A DNA stretch of 64,000 nt from Mannheimia glucosida (GTDB taxonomy: Bacteria > Pseudomonadota > Gammaproteobacteria > Enterobacterales > Pasteurellaceae), in the NCBI RefSeq assembly GCF_046267875.1, contig NZ_CP176502.1:496001-560000 (forward strand), given 5' to 3'. The notes beneath the pieces were generated by a model. That model saw nothing but the letters and a program-made list of their open reading frames with translations. It was not told the DNA's origin and searched no databases. How positions within the stretch are numbered: the stretch's first letter is position 1; every line of letters begins with the position of its first letter. Positions 26,202 to 35,442 of this stretch are shown here, piece after piece. The translations under genes and the position numbers were made by a program.

Positions 26202-27800
26202 ATGTCAGAAGTACAAAATCCTATTGCGGAAGGAAAGGTTTCTCTTGGTATTGAATTTGGTTCAACCCGTATTAAAGCTGTTTTAATTGATACTCAAGGA
26301 AATATTCTTTCGGTAGGTGGATTTAACTGGGAAAATCATTTTATTGATGGGGTGTGGACTTATCCTTTAGAAGAAGTTTGGACTGGAGTTCAGGTTGCGT
26401 TCAAAACTTTATCTGAAAATGTGCAGCAACAATATGGTCAACCTTTACAGAAAATAGCCAATATTGGTATTAGTGCAATGATGCACGGTTACCTTGCTTT
26501 TAATCAACAAAATGAATTATTAGTGCCATTCCGCACTTGGCGAAATAATTTTACCAGTGGAGCCTCTCATCAATTAACACAACTGTTTAATTACAATATT
26601 CCTCAACGTTGGAGTATTGCCCATCTCTATCAAGCTATTCTGAATAATGAAACGCATCTCTCAGAAGTTAATTTTATAACAACCTTAGCCGGTTATGTGC
26701 ATTGGCAATTAACAGGCGAGAAAGTATTGGGTATTGGTGATGCATCCGGAATGTTTCCTATTGATTTAGGTTTACAAAATTACAATGCTCAAATGCTTTC
26801 TCAGTTTGATGAACTGATAAAAGATAAAAAGTTTGAGTGGCGTCTAAGCAATATTTTACCCAAAGTGCTAGTGGCAGGAGAAAAAGCAGGTGTTTTAACG
26901 GAACAAGGAGCGTTATTGCTTGACCCAAGCGGCAATCTAAAATCTGGTTCTTTGCTATGCCCGCCTGAAGGAGATGCTGGCACAGGAATGGTCGCTACTA
27001 ACAGTATTTCTGAAAAAACAGGCAATATTTCAGCGGGTACTTCTGCTTTTGCGATGATCGTACTACAAAAAGAGCTTTCAAAAGTATATGAAGAATTGGA
27101 TATGGTAACAACGCCAACAGGTAAGCTGGTTGCGATGGCTCATTCCAATAACTGCTCTTCGGATATTAATGCGTGGGTTGGATTATTTAAAGAAACCTTA
27201 TCTGTCTTAAATTTATCTTGTGATACCGACACCCTATATCAAACCCTATTTTTAAAAGCCTTAGAGGGCGATGCTGATTGCGGTAATTTGCTCTCTTATG
27301 GATTTTATTCAGGCGAACATATTGTGGGATTACCAGAAGGCTGCCCTACCTTTATGCACCCAGCCAATGCAAATTTCAATTTAGCGAATTTTATGCGGGT
27401 TCATCTCTACACTGCATTTGCGGCAATGAAGATTGGAATGGATATTTTAATGCAACAAGAGAAAGTGGAGATTACCCAAATTCTTGGTCACGGAGGCATT
27501 TTTAAAACCGAAAATGTCGCACAGAAAATTTTAGCTTCCGCTTTAAATGTCCCGATTGCCACAATGCAAACTGCAAGTGAAGGAGGTGCTTGGGGAATTG
27601 CATTATTAGCTAATTATCTCAATGAATATCAAAAAGGGATCTCGTTAGAGGATTATCTTAACCATCAAATTTTCAGTTCTACATCAGTTTCGATTGTCGA
27701 GCCGGATGTAAAAATCTCAGCTGGCTATGACATTTTTATGCAACGTTATAAAAAAGGCATTAATGTTGTAAAAGAAGTAGTTTCAGTATTTAAACAATAA
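26202..27800 (+). CDS. araB: FGGY-family ribulokinase of non-enterobacterial type
   Basis: FGGY sugar kinase of 532 residues whose place between araI sites and araA marks it as the L-ribulokinase. N-terminal GIEFGSTRIKAVLID (about 16-30) is the phosphate-binding motif; GISAMMHGYLAF and FRTWRNN line the sugar site; GDAGTGMVATNS and ILGHGGIFKT are the C-terminal ATP-site motifs. It is about 34 residues shorter than E. coli AraB and does not resemble it beyond family motifs. It looks like the roughly 530-residue kinases found beside araA in lactobacilli. An ATG with GGGGG nearby starts it, and araA follows after nine bases. Confidence 0.85.
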   Translation: MSEVQNPIAEGKVSLGIEFGSTRIKAVLIDTQGNILSVGGFNWENHFIDGVWTYPLEEVWTGVQVAFKTLSENVQQQYGQPLQKIANIGISAMMHGYLAFNQQNELLVPFRTWRNNFTSGASHQLTQLFNYNIPQRWSIAHLYQAILNNETHLSEVNFITTLAGYVHWQLTGEKVLGIGDASGMFPIDLGLQNYNAQMLSQFDELIKDKKFEWRLSNILPKVLVAGEKAGVLTEQGALLLDPSGNLKSGSLLCPPEGDAGTGMVATNSISEKTGNISAGTSAFAMIVLQKELSKVYEELDMVTTPTGKLVAMAHSNNCSSDINAWVGLFKETLSVLNLSCDTDTLYQTLFLKALEGDADCGNLLSYGFYSGEHIVGLPEGCPTFMHPANANFNLANFMRVHLYTAFAAMKIGMDILMQQEKVEITQILGHGGIFKTENVAQKILASALNVPIATMQTASEGGAWGIALLANYLNEYQKGISLEDYLNHQIFSSTSVSIVEPDVKISAGYDIFMQRYKKGINVVKEVVSVFKQ

Positions 27801-27809
27801 GGAGTTGTT

Positions 27810-29306
27810 ATGGAATTTATTAAATCATTAGAGGCTTGGTTTATTGTTGGTAGCCAACATTTGTATGGGGCCGAAGCCTTAAAACAAGTAGAGCTTGATG
27901 CAACTGAAATAGTCGATTATCTGAATAAACAGAACCCTTTTGTAAAAATTAAATTAAAACCGGTGGCAACTACAGCTGAAGAAGTTTATGCCGTGTGTAA
28001 GGACGCAAATAGTCAAGAAAACTGCATTGGGGTCATTGCGTGGATGCACACTTTTTCACCTGCTAAAATGTGGATTGCCGGGCTGCAGGCTTTCTCTAAA
28101 CCGTTAGTTCAGTTCCATACTCAATTTAATCGCCACATTCCTTGGGATAAAATTGATATGGATTATATGAATTTGCACCAAACTGCTCACGGCGACCGTG
28201 AATTTGGTTTCCTCGTCTCTCGCCTACGTTTACCAAGAACAATTGTTGTCGGACATTGGCAAGATGAAAGTGTATTAGATAAATTCAATCGTTGGATGCG
28301 TGTGGCGGTTGCAATTTACGATCATAAACAACTTAAAATTGCTCGCTTTGGCGATAATATGCGAGAAGTGGCAGTAACAGAAGGCGATAAAGTAGAAGCC
28401 CAAAAAGTGTTTGGTTATAGCGTAAACGGATACGGTGTTTATGAACTGGCAGAAGCGATTGATGCTGTCTCTGATGAAGATGTTTGCAAATTATTGGCAG
28501 AATATGACCGCTTGTATAATGTTGAAGAGAGCTTGAAAGAGAATGGTGCAGCAAGAGAATCGTTAGCATATTCAGCACGAATTGAAATTGGTTTAAAAAC
28601 GTTCTTGGACAACGGTGGATTTAAAGCCTTTACCGATAATTTCCAAAACTTAAACGGCATCAAACAACTGCCGGGCTTAGCGGTACAACGCTTAATGGAA
28701 CAAGGTTATGGCTTTGGTGGCGAGGGCGACTGGAAAACCGCTGCTCTTGTGCGTGCCGTTAACGTAATGGGGTATGGCTTACCAAATGGTTCTTCTTTTA
28801 TGGAAGATTACACCTACGATTTAGATGAGAAAAACCAAGTTGTGCTAGGGGCTCATATGCTTGAAGTTTGTCCATCTATTGCCAAAGAAAAATCAACATT
28901 AGCCATTCGACCGCTAGGTATTGGAGGCAAAGCAGATCCTGTTCGCTTAATTTTCAGTAGTAAGGCAGGAAAAGCAGTGAATGCAACCGTTGTAGATATG
29001 GGAGACCGTTTTAGAATAGTTGTTGCGGATTTAGAAGCTATCGCCCCTCCAAATCCAATGCCAAATTTACCGGTTGGGCACGCTTTTTGGAAGCTTCAAC
29101 CCAATTTTGAAGTTGGCACTCAAGCATGGATTTTAGCCGGCGGTGCTCATCATAGTGCATTTAGTTTAGATATTGATGCCGATATGCTACGAACTTTTGC
29201 TGAATATTTTGGTATTGAGTTTATCCATATCAACCAAAATACCGAGCTACCACAACTTAAAAATGAATTACGCTGGAATGATTTGGCATATAAATTTTCA
29301 AAATAA
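27810..29306 (+). CDS. araA: L-arabinose isomerase AraA
   Basis: Mn2+-dependent isomerase converting L-arabinose to L-ribulose, 498 residues against 500 in E. coli. Family marks include WFIVGSQHLYG (about 11-21), the WMHTFSPAKMWIAGL loop (about 79-93), FHTQFNRHIPWD, QTAHGDREFGF and the end-region HHSAFSLDIDADMLRTFAEYFGIE. It starts nine bases after araB with AAGGAG. The third enzyme of the pathway, L-ribulose-5-phosphate 4-epimerase (araD), does not follow; a terminator and a MerR-type gene on the other strand do. Confidence 0.96.
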   Translation: MEFIKSLEAWFIVGSQHLYGAEALKQVELDATEIVDYLNKQNPFVKIKLKPVATTAEEVYAVCKDANSQENCIGVIAWMHTFSPAKMWIAGLQAFSKPLVQFHTQFNRHIPWDKIDMDYMNLHQTAHGDREFGFLVSRLRLPRTIVVGHWQDESVLDKFNRWMRVAVAIYDHKQLKIARFGDNMREVAVTEGDKVEAQKVFGYSVNGYGVYELAEAIDAVSDEDVCKLLAEYDRLYNVEESLKENGAARESLAYSARIEIGLKTFLDNGGFKAFTDNFQNLNGIKQLPGLAVQRLMEQGYGFGGEGDWKTAALVRAVNVMGYGLPNGSSFMEDYTYDLDEKNQVVLGAHMLEVCPSIAKEKSTLAIRPLGIGGKADPVRLIFSSKAGKAVNATVVDMGDRFRIVVADLEAIAPPNPMPNLPVGHAFWKLQPNFEVGTQAWILAGGAHHSAFSLDIDADMLRTFAEYFGIEFIHINQNTELPQLKNELRWNDLAYKFSK

Positions 29307-29323
29307 TTAAAAAGGAATTGAGT

Positions 29324-29382
29324 AAGCGGTTATCTTTCCTTAAAAAACTTACACTTTTTGAGCAAAATATAACCGCTTTTTA
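29324..29382. terminator. terminator between araA and the MerR gene
   Basis: Arms AAGCGGTTAT (29324-29333) and ATAACCGCTT (29369-29378), followed by TTTTATAAT. It lies between converging genes. Confidence 0.65.
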
Positions 29383-29400
29383 TAATAAGCTACGAAAGCA

Positions 29401-30039
29401 TCATTTTTCCGATTGTTGATAGGTTTTCAAGGTTTCCATATTAAAAAAATAAGGTTTTAATATCAGTAGTATATCGAAAAAATGTTTAAGTTTTTCATCT
29501 TGTTGAACGCTATTTGATAGACTTTCTAAGGTTATATTTACCTCAAACTGTGCTAGTTTTTTTGCTACATCAATGTAGGTTTGGAGTAGGTTTAATTCTG
29601 TTTCATTACAGCGGCGGATAATCGCTAAAATATCTCTCTCCTTCCGGGTGAAAATTCCTTCGCGTGGGTTTAATAATCCCTTTTCTATATATTCATTAAG
29701 CATTTGCTCACTTATTTTAAATTCATTGCATAGCTGCGCTGAGCCAAAGGTTTCATTTCTTTCCCCAATCATTAATGAGAAGGTATGAATTAGACTTTCA
29801 TAAGGGTTGTTTTTATCAAAATCAGGTTGTAAAAAAAGAGTCTTTATTTGAGAAATGCTTGCATTGCAATTAGTTTGTAAATATTTGATAAATTCGAGGA
29901 GTTTTACATTACTTTCATCATATAGGTGAAAATTAGGTTTATCTTTATAGGGTTCAGGTAAAATTCCTTCCTTGATGTAATATAGAATAGTAGATTTTGG
30001 AGTATTACTAAGCTTGACTAAGTCGTTCATTTTTAGCAT
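29401..30039 (-). CDS. MerR-family transcriptional regulator, ligand unknown
   Basis: The 212-residue protein starts with a MerR-type winged helix-turn-helix (MNDLVKLSNTPKSTILYYIKEGILPEP, about 4-29), followed by the wing FHLYDESNVKLLEFIKYLQ and the ISQIKTLF helix. A second, weaker winged-helix-like stretch, FKISEQMLNEYIEKGLLNPREGIFTRKERDIL, lies at about 107-138. The C-terminal part has no cysteine cluster, so metal sensing is unlikely. The ATG at 30039 follows AAGGACG. It faces araA and diverges from the atp operon; neither neighbour suggests a ligand. The family is clear, the regulon is not. Confidence 0.78.
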   Translation of the reverse strand: MLKMNDLVKLSNTPKSTILYYIKEGILPEPYKDKPNFHLYDESNVKLLEFIKYLQTNCNASISQIKTLFLQPDFDKNNPYESLIHTFSLMIGERNETFGSAQLCNEFKISEQMLNEYIEKGLLNPREGIFTRKERDILAIIRRCNETELNLLQTYIDVAKKLAQFEVNITLESLSNSVQQDEKLKHFFDILLILKPYFFNMETLKTYQQSEK

Positions 30040-30331
30040 GAATTACGTCCTTCTTTTCAGTCTTTATTTTATACACAAGTGTAAAGTAAAACTTTATAGT
30101 TCTGATTATAAATTTAAACTAAATTGTTTGTTTTTTACAATAGTTTTTTTACTTTTTTGTAAAAAGTAGTCACTTTTTTTTAAAAGTGTGAAGAATGCCT
30201 CGTTTTCACAAGTTTTGGGGTTGCAACTCTTAATTTGTGACGTATAATTTATGGCTGATTTTCATTGATTTAACAGTGGTTAATTATTAATCTCATTGAG
30301 TGGAAGGTTTACTGCAAAATAAGGATAAAAG

Positions 30332-30715
30332 GTGTCTGCTGTAATCAATAAAGCAAAATCACAGTATAAACAAGCATTAAAGACTGAGTTTTTTATCTTG
30401 TGTCTTTTGGTAGTTGGACTGTCTTGTTGGAAAATGAATCTTGATTTTTCCTTTTTAGGCGGTGCTTTAGCAAGTTTTTTACCACATCTTGTGTTTGTAT
30501 ATTGGATTTTTTTCAAAAAATCGGCAAAAAATCAATCAAAAATGACCGCTTTCTATCGTGGTGAAGGAATGAAATGGTTGGTTACTATTATTTTGGTGAT
30601 CGGCTGTTTTAAATTAATACCAAATCTAGATTTTGTTTGGTTTTTTGTTGGATATTTTATCGCATTATTTTTAAATAATATGATTCCGTTTGTGTTAAGC
30701 AAACATCACCGCTAA
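30332..30715 (+). CDS. atpI: ATP synthase accessory protein AtpI
   Basis: Small four-span membrane protein of 127 residues at the head of the F1Fo operon, thought to help assemble the c-ring. It begins with GTG at 30332, preceded by AAGGATAAAAG; no ATG is better placed. Hydrophobic segments lie at about 19-32, 38-58, 74-92 and 98-117. atpB follows after 21 bp. AtpI sequences diverge widely, so the call rests on position, length and topology. Confidence 0.88.
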   Translation: MSAVINKAKSQYKQALKTEFFILCLLVVGLSCWKMNLDFSFLGGALASFLPHLVFVYWIFFKKSAKNQSKMTAFYRGEGMKWLVTIILVIGCFKLIPNLDFVWFFVGYFIALFLNNMIPFVLSKHHR

Positions 30716-30736
30716 TTTTAATTAAAAGGATATGTT

Positions 30737-31525
30737 ATGGCTGGAACGACAGCAGAATATATTAGCCACCACTTAAGCTTTTTATCAACAGGTGAAGGCT
30801 TTTGGGCTGTGCATTTAGATACGCTATTCTTCTCTTTAGTGGCAGCTGTAATTTTCTTATGGGTTTTCTCGCGTGTAGCAAAAAATGCAACCACAGGAGT
30901 TCCTGGAAAATTACAATGTTTTGTAGAGATTGTGGTGGAATGGGTAGATGGCTTGGTGAAAGATAATTTCCACGGTCCACGTAATGTGATAGCGCCATTG
31001 GCGTTAACCATTTTCTGTTGGGTGTTTATTATGAACGCGATCGACCTTGTTCCTGTCGATTTCTTACCACAGCTTGCAAATCTGTTTGGGATTCATTATT
31101 TACGTGCAGTACCAACAGCAGATATTAGTGCAACGCTGGGTATGTCTATTTGTGTATTTGCGCTAATTTTGTTTTATACAGTTAAATCGAAAGGTTTTGG
31201 TGGTTTAGTAAAAGAATACACTCTACACCCGTTTAATCATTGGGCATTTATTCCAGTAAATTTTATCCTTGAAACAGTAACGCTACTTGCAAAACCGATT
31301 TCATTGGCATTCCGTTTATTCGGTAATATGTATGCTGGTGAGTTAATCTTTATCCTTATTGCAGTAATGTATATGGCAGACAACTTCGCTCTACAGGCGT
31401 TGGGGATTCCATTGCACTTGGTTTGGGCAATTTTCCATATTTTAGTTATTACGCTTCAAGCCTTTATTTTTATGATGCTAACGATTGTTTATTTGAGTAT
31501 CGCTTATAACAAAGCGGATCATTAA
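30737..31525 (+). CDS. atpB: F1Fo ATP synthase subunit a
   Basis: Membrane stator subunit a (262 residues), which forms the proton half-channels beside the c-ring. The region AKPISLAFRLFGNMYAGELIFILIAVMY (about 187-214) contains the essential arginine in LAFRLFGNM. The C-terminal HILVITLQAFIFMMLTIVYLSIA completes the last helix. It starts with AAAAGGATATGTT upstream. A 118-bp gap with a uptake-signal hairpin and a small UUCG-loop hairpin separates it from atpE. Confidence 0.97.
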   Translation: MAGTTAEYISHHLSFLSTGEGFWAVHLDTLFFSLVAAVIFLWVFSRVAKNATTGVPGKLQCFVEIVVEWVDGLVKDNFHGPRNVIAPLALTIFCWVFIMNAIDLVPVDFLPQLANLFGIHYLRAVPTADISATLGMSICVFALILFYTVKSKGFGGLVKEYTLHPFNHWAFIPVNFILETVTLLAKPISLAFRLFGNMYAGELIFILIAVMYMADNFALQALGIPLHLVWAIFHILVITLQAFIFMMLTIVYLSIAYNKADH

Positions 31526-31536
31526 ACTACCCTTGC

Positions 31537-31581
31537 AAGCGGTAGGTTTTTTGCAAATTTTTGCAAAATATTGACCGCTTG
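31537..31581 (+). terminator. uptake-signal hairpin between atpB and atpE
   Basis: CAAGCGGT and ACCGCTTG arms with an inner TTTGCAAA-type pairing lie inside the atp operon. It is probably a partial terminator or RNA-processing signal. Confidence 0.4.
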
Positions 31582-31604
31582 AATTTATATTTTTATCAAC
31601 AACC

Positions 31605-31618
31605 TAGCCTTCGGGCTA
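31605..31618 (+). other. small UUCG-loop hairpin in the atpE leader
   Basis: TAGCC-TTCG-GGCTA forms a compact five-pair stem with a stable UUCG loop 26 bp before the atpE start. A role in protecting or exposing the highly translated atpE leader is inferred. Confidence 0.45.
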
Positions 31619-31643
31619 ATTCCTCAATCTAATGGAGAACATT

Positions 31644-31898
31644 ATGGAATCAGTAATCACAGCAACAATTATTGGTGCTTCAATTTTATTAGCTTTCGCT
31701 GCGCTTGGCACTGCTATCGGCTTTGCTATTTTAGGTGGCAAATTTTTAGAGTCATCAGCTCGTCAGCCTGAATTAGCATCAAGCTTACAAACTAAAATGT
31801 TTATCGTTGCTGGTCTTTTAGATGCTATCGCAATGATCGCTGTAGGTATTTCATTACTATTCATCTTCGCAAACCCGTTCATTGATTTATTGAAATAA
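31644..31898 (+). CDS. atpE: F1Fo ATP synthase subunit c
   Basis: Proton-carrying c-ring subunit of 84 residues. Two hydrophobic helices flank a polar loop (ESSARQPEL, about 37-45). The second helix holds the essential carboxylate as D ([16 protein letters not shown], about 53-68). The start at 31644 has GGAGAA at the right spacing; an ATG four codons earlier lies in that site. Residues around the carboxylate are those of H+-coupled enzymes; no Na+-site pattern was evident. Confidence 0.97.
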
Positions 31899-31958
31899 GT
31901 CGGGATTTGATTAACCGTTATTCAGTTGAATAACTTTACCGGCTTTTAGGAGGGCGTT

Positions 31959-32429
31959 GTGAATTTAAATGCAACACTAATTGGTCAACTGATTGCGTTC
32001 GCACTTTTTGTTGCGTTCTGTATGAAGTTTGTATGGCCACCGCTAATTCGAGCGATAGAAGAGCGTCAGGCAAATATTGCTAGCGCATTGGCTTCTGCCG
32101 AAAAAGCGAAACAAGAACAAGCTGATTCTAAAGCGGCTGCGGATCAAGAAATCCTTAGAGCGAAAGAAGAAGCACAAAATATCATTGATTTAGCAACAAA
32201 ACGTCGTAATGAAATTTTAGAATCTGTACAAGCAGAAGCTGAAGTGGAACGTCAACGTATTATTGAACAGGGTTACGCGGAAGTTGAAAGCGAACGTAAA
32301 CGTGTTCAAGAAGAGCTTCGTCAAAAAGTGGCTGCATTGGCTATTGCTGGTGCAGAAAAAATCGTGGGTCGTTCGGTGGATGCTGCTGCGAACAACGATA
32401 TTATTGATAAGCTAGTTGCGGAACTATAA
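31959..32429 (+). CDS. atpF: F1Fo ATP synthase subunit b
   Basis: Peripheral-stalk subunit b, 156 residues, the same as E. coli. An N-terminal membrane helix (IGQLIAFALFVAFCMKFVWPPLI) is followed by a long charged helix that dimerises (ASAEKAKQEQ through ESERKRVQEELRQKV) and a conserved end AGAEKIVGRSVD...IIDKLVAEL that binds subunit delta. It begins with GTG at 31959, with TTAGGAGGG upstream. The next gene starts 14 bp after the stop. Confidence 0.96.
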   Translation: MNLNATLIGQLIAFALFVAFCMKFVWPPLIRAIEERQANIASALASAEKAKQEQADSKAAADQEILRAKEEAQNIIDLATKRRNEILESVQAEAEVERQRIIEQGYAEVESERKRVQEELRQKVAALAIAGAEKIVGRSVDAAANNDIIDKLVAEL

Positions 32430-32442
32430 CTAGGAGGGGCAG

Positions 32443-32976
32443 ATGTCAGAATTAAGCACAGTAGCTCGCCCCTATGCTAAAGCGGCTTTCGATTTTGCTT
32501 TAGAACAAGGTCAATTGGAACAATGGCAGCAGATGTTAACTTTTTCTGCCGCCGTCGCTAGCGATGAGCAAGTAGCTAGTTTTCTTAACTCATCACTTGC
32601 AAGCGGTCAGATTTCTGAGACGTTTATCAAGATTTGTGGCGAACAATTAGATCAATATGGGCAAAATTTCATTCGCGTAATGGCTGATAACAAGCGTTTA
32701 GCAGTATTACCTGCGGTATTGAATGCATTTTTAGAATTAAGAGCAGAACAGGAATCAATTAAAGATGTTGAGGTTGTTTCTGCAGATAAATTAACAGATG
32801 CACAAGAAGCAAAAATTGCCAATGCGATGGAAAAGCGACTCGGAACGAAAGTACGTATTACTTCATCAATAGATAGTTCATTAATTGCGGGTGTGATCAT
32901 TCGTTATGATGATGTAGTGATTGATGGTAGTAGTCGTGGACAGCTAAACCGCTTGAGTCAAGAGTTGAGCTTGTAA
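32443..32976 (+). CDS. atpH: F1Fo ATP synthase subunit delta
   Basis: Delta subunit of F1 (177 residues), which joins the peripheral stalk to the top of the alpha3-beta3 hexamer. The N-terminal helical bundle starts with ARPYAKAAFDFALEQGQLEQW, and the C-terminal part ends with the family pattern LIAGVIIRYDDVVIDGSSRGQLNRL. AGGAGG precedes the ATG. An uptake signal, AAGCGGTCA, lies inside the coding sequence near 32600. Confidence 0.96.
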   Translation: MSELSTVARPYAKAAFDFALEQGQLEQWQQMLTFSAAVASDEQVASFLNSSLASGQISETFIKICGEQLDQYGQNFIRVMADNKRLAVLPAVLNAFLELRAEQESIKDVEVVSADKLTDAQEAKIANAMEKRLGTKVRITSSIDSSLIAGVIIRYDDVVIDGSSRGQLNRLSQELSL

Positions 32977-32988
32977 GAGGAATAAAAA

Positions 32989-34530
32989 ATGCAACTAAAT
33001 TCAACTGAAATTAGTGAATTGATTAAAAAACGTATTGCCCAGTTTAATGTGGTGAGTGAAGCTCAAAGCACAGGGACAATCGTTTCGGTAAGTGACGGGG
33101 TTATTCGTATCCACGGCTTATCTGATGTAATGCAAGGTGAAATGATTGCATTACCGGGCAATCGTTATGCGATTGCATTAAACTTAGAAAGAGATTCTGT
33201 TGGTGCAGTTGTAATGGGACCTTATGCCGATTTAGCAGAAGGTATGCAAGTACAATGTACCGGTCGTATTTTAGAAGTGCCGGTTGGTCGTGGTTTATTA
33301 GGTCGTGTTGTAAATACCTTAGGTCAGCCAATCGATGGTAAAGGCGAAATCCAAAATGACGGTTTCTCACCAATCGAAGTGATCGCACCGGGCGTTATCG
33401 ACCGTCAATCGGTTGATCAGCCGGTTCAAACCGGTTACAAAGCTGTTGACTCAATGGTACCAATCGGTCGTGGTCAGCGTGAATTGATTATCGGTGACCG
33501 TCAAACCGGTAAAACCGCATTAGCGATTGATGCGATTATCAACCAACGTGATTCAGGCATTAAATGTATCTACGTTGCAATCGGTCAAAAAGCCTCTACT
33601 ATCGCTAACGTGGTGCGTAAATTAGAAGAGCACGGTGCATTAGCGAACACTATCGTGGTTGTAGCATCTGCATCTGAATCTGCTGCATTACAATATCTTG
33701 CACCTTATGCAGGTTGTGCAATGGGTGAATACTTCCGTGACCGTGGTGAAGATGCGTTGATCGTTTACGATGATTTGTCTAAGCAAGCAGTTGCTTACCG
33801 TCAAATTTCATTGTTATTACGCCGTCCACCGGGTCGTGAAGCATTCCCGGGTGATGTGTTCTATCTACACTCTCGCTTATTAGAGCGTGCGTCTCGTGTA
33901 AATGCAGACTATGTAGAACGTTTCACTAACGGTGCTGTGAAAGGTCAAACCGGTTCTTTAACCGCATTACCGATCATCGAAACCCAAGCAGGTGACGTTT
34001 CAGCCTTCGTACCGACTAACGTAATTTCAATTACCGATGGTCAGATTTTCTTAGAATCAGGCTTATTCAATGCTGGTATTCGTCCTGCGGTAAACCCGGG
34101 TATCTCGGTTTCTCGTGTAGGTGGTTCTGCGCAAACTAAGCTGGTTAAAAAACTTGCTGGTGGTATCCGTACCGCACTTGCTCAATACCGTGAATTAGCT
34201 GCATTCGCACAGTTCGCATCAGATCTTGATGAAGCAACACGTAAACAGCTTTCACACGGTCAGAAAGTAACTGAATTGTTGAAACAGAAACAATTCGAGC
34301 CGATGTCTGTTGCACAATTAGGTTTATCATTAGCAGCAGCTGAATACGGTTACTTAGATGATATTCCGGTTGAGCGTGTAGGCTCATTTGAAGCGAACTT
34401 ATTAGCTTATGCTCAAAGTAACTACGGCGAGTTTATGCAAGAACTGTCAAAATCTGGCAATTTCAACGATGAAATTAAAGATAAATTGAACGAGATTTTA
34501 TCTGGTTTCAAAAAGAACAGTGCTTGGTAA
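32989..34530 (+). CDS. atpA: F1Fo ATP synthase subunit alpha
   Basis: Non-catalytic nucleotide-binding subunit alpha, 513 residues as in E. coli. P-loop GDRQTGKTA is at about 169-177, with the arginine finger in the ISVSRVGGSAQTK region (about 370-382). AAGAGGAAT precedes the ATG. The central unit of the operon, it follows atpH by 12 bp. Confidence 0.98.
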   Translation: MQLNSTEISELIKKRIAQFNVVSEAQSTGTIVSVSDGVIRIHGLSDVMQGEMIALPGNRYAIALNLERDSVGAVVMGPYADLAEGMQVQCTGRILEVPVGRGLLGRVVNTLGQPIDGKGEIQNDGFSPIEVIAPGVIDRQSVDQPVQTGYKAVDSMVPIGRGQRELIIGDRQTGKTALAIDAIINQRDSGIKCIYVAIGQKASTIANVVRKLEEHGALANTIVVVASASESAALQYLAPYAGCAMGEYFRDRGEDALIVYDDLSKQAVAYRQISLLLRRPPGREAFPGDVFYLHSRLLERASRVNADYVERFTNGAVKGQTGSLTALPIIETQAGDVSAFVPTNVISITDGQIFLESGLFNAGIRPAVNPGISVSRVGGSAQTKLVKKLAGGIRTALAQYRELAAFAQFASDLDEATRKQLSHGQKVTELLKQKQFEPMSVAQLGLSLAAAEYGYLDDIPVERVGSFEANLLAYAQSNYGEFMQELSKSGNFNDEIKDKLNEILSGFKKNSAW

Positions 34531-34555
34531 TCTAACTTTTTAGCGGAGAAATAAT

Positions 34556-35422
34556 ATGGCAGGTGCTAAAGAGATAAGAACCAAAATTGCAAGTGTTCGT
34601 AATACACAAAAAATTACCAAAGCGATGGAAATGGTTGCCGCATCAAAAATGCGTAAAACCCAAGAGCGTATGGCAGCTTCTCGCCCTTATGCTGAAAGTA
34701 TTCGCAAGGTAATTAGCCATATTGCCAAAGGTAACATTGAGTATAAACACCCATTTTTGACTCCACGTCCAGTAAAAAAAGTTGGCTATTTAGTAGTTTC
34801 AACCGATCGCGGTTTATGTGGTGGCTTGAATATCAATTTATTTAAAACCGTTTTACATGAATTGAAAGAAAAAGATGACCAAGGTGTTAAGTCTCGACTT
34901 GCTGTGGTGGGAAATAAAGGGATCTCCTTTTTTAACCCAATGGGGCTAGAGATTAAAGGTCATATCAATGGATTGGGTGATACACCGGCAATGGAAGATT
35001 TAGTCGGTATTGTTAACGGTATGGTAAATGCCTACCGTGAAGGCGAAATTGATGAAGTGTATGTGGTATATAACCGTTTTATAAACACGATGTCACAAAA
35101 ACCGACAGTACAACAGTTGCTTCCTTTGCCTGCACTGGAAAATGACTCATTAGAGCAAACCGGTTCTTGGGATTATCTCTATGAACCAAATCCACAAGCG
35201 TTATTAGACAGCTTACTGGTTCGTTATTTAGAATCTCAAGTTTATCAGGCAGTGGTAGATAATCTTGCGTCTGAACAGGCTGCTCGAATGGTGGCAATGA
35301 AAGCAGCAACCGATAACGCAGGTAATCTGATTAATGAGTTACAGTTAGTGTATAACAAAGCTCGTCAAGCAAGTATTACGAATGAATTAAATGAAATTGT
35401 CGCGGGTGCCGCAGCAATTTAA
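34556..35422 (+). CDS. atpG: F1Fo ATP synthase subunit gamma
   Basis: Central rotor shaft subunit gamma (288 residues). The conserved N-terminal helix EIRTKIASVRNTQKITKAMEMVAASKMRK (about 6-34) and C-terminal helix MKAATDNAGNLINELQLVYNKARQASITNELNEIVAGA (about 247-284) form the coiled coil. TDRGLCGGLNINLF (about 83-96) is the family signature. It begins 25 bp after atpA with GCGGAG upstream. Confidence 0.97.
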   Translation: MAGAKEIRTKIASVRNTQKITKAMEMVAASKMRKTQERMAASRPYAESIRKVISHIAKGNIEYKHPFLTPRPVKKVGYLVVSTDRGLCGGLNINLFKTVLHELKEKDDQGVKSRLAVVGNKGISFFNPMGLEIKGHINGLGDTPAMEDLVGIVNGMVNAYREGEIDEVYVVYNRFINTMSQKPTVQQLLPLPALENDSLEQTGSWDYLYEPNPQALLDSLLVRYLESQVYQAVVDNLASEQAARMVAMKAATDNAGNLINELQLVYNKARQASITNELNEIVAGAAAI

Positions 35423-35442
35423 CAATGAATAGAGGAACGGTA

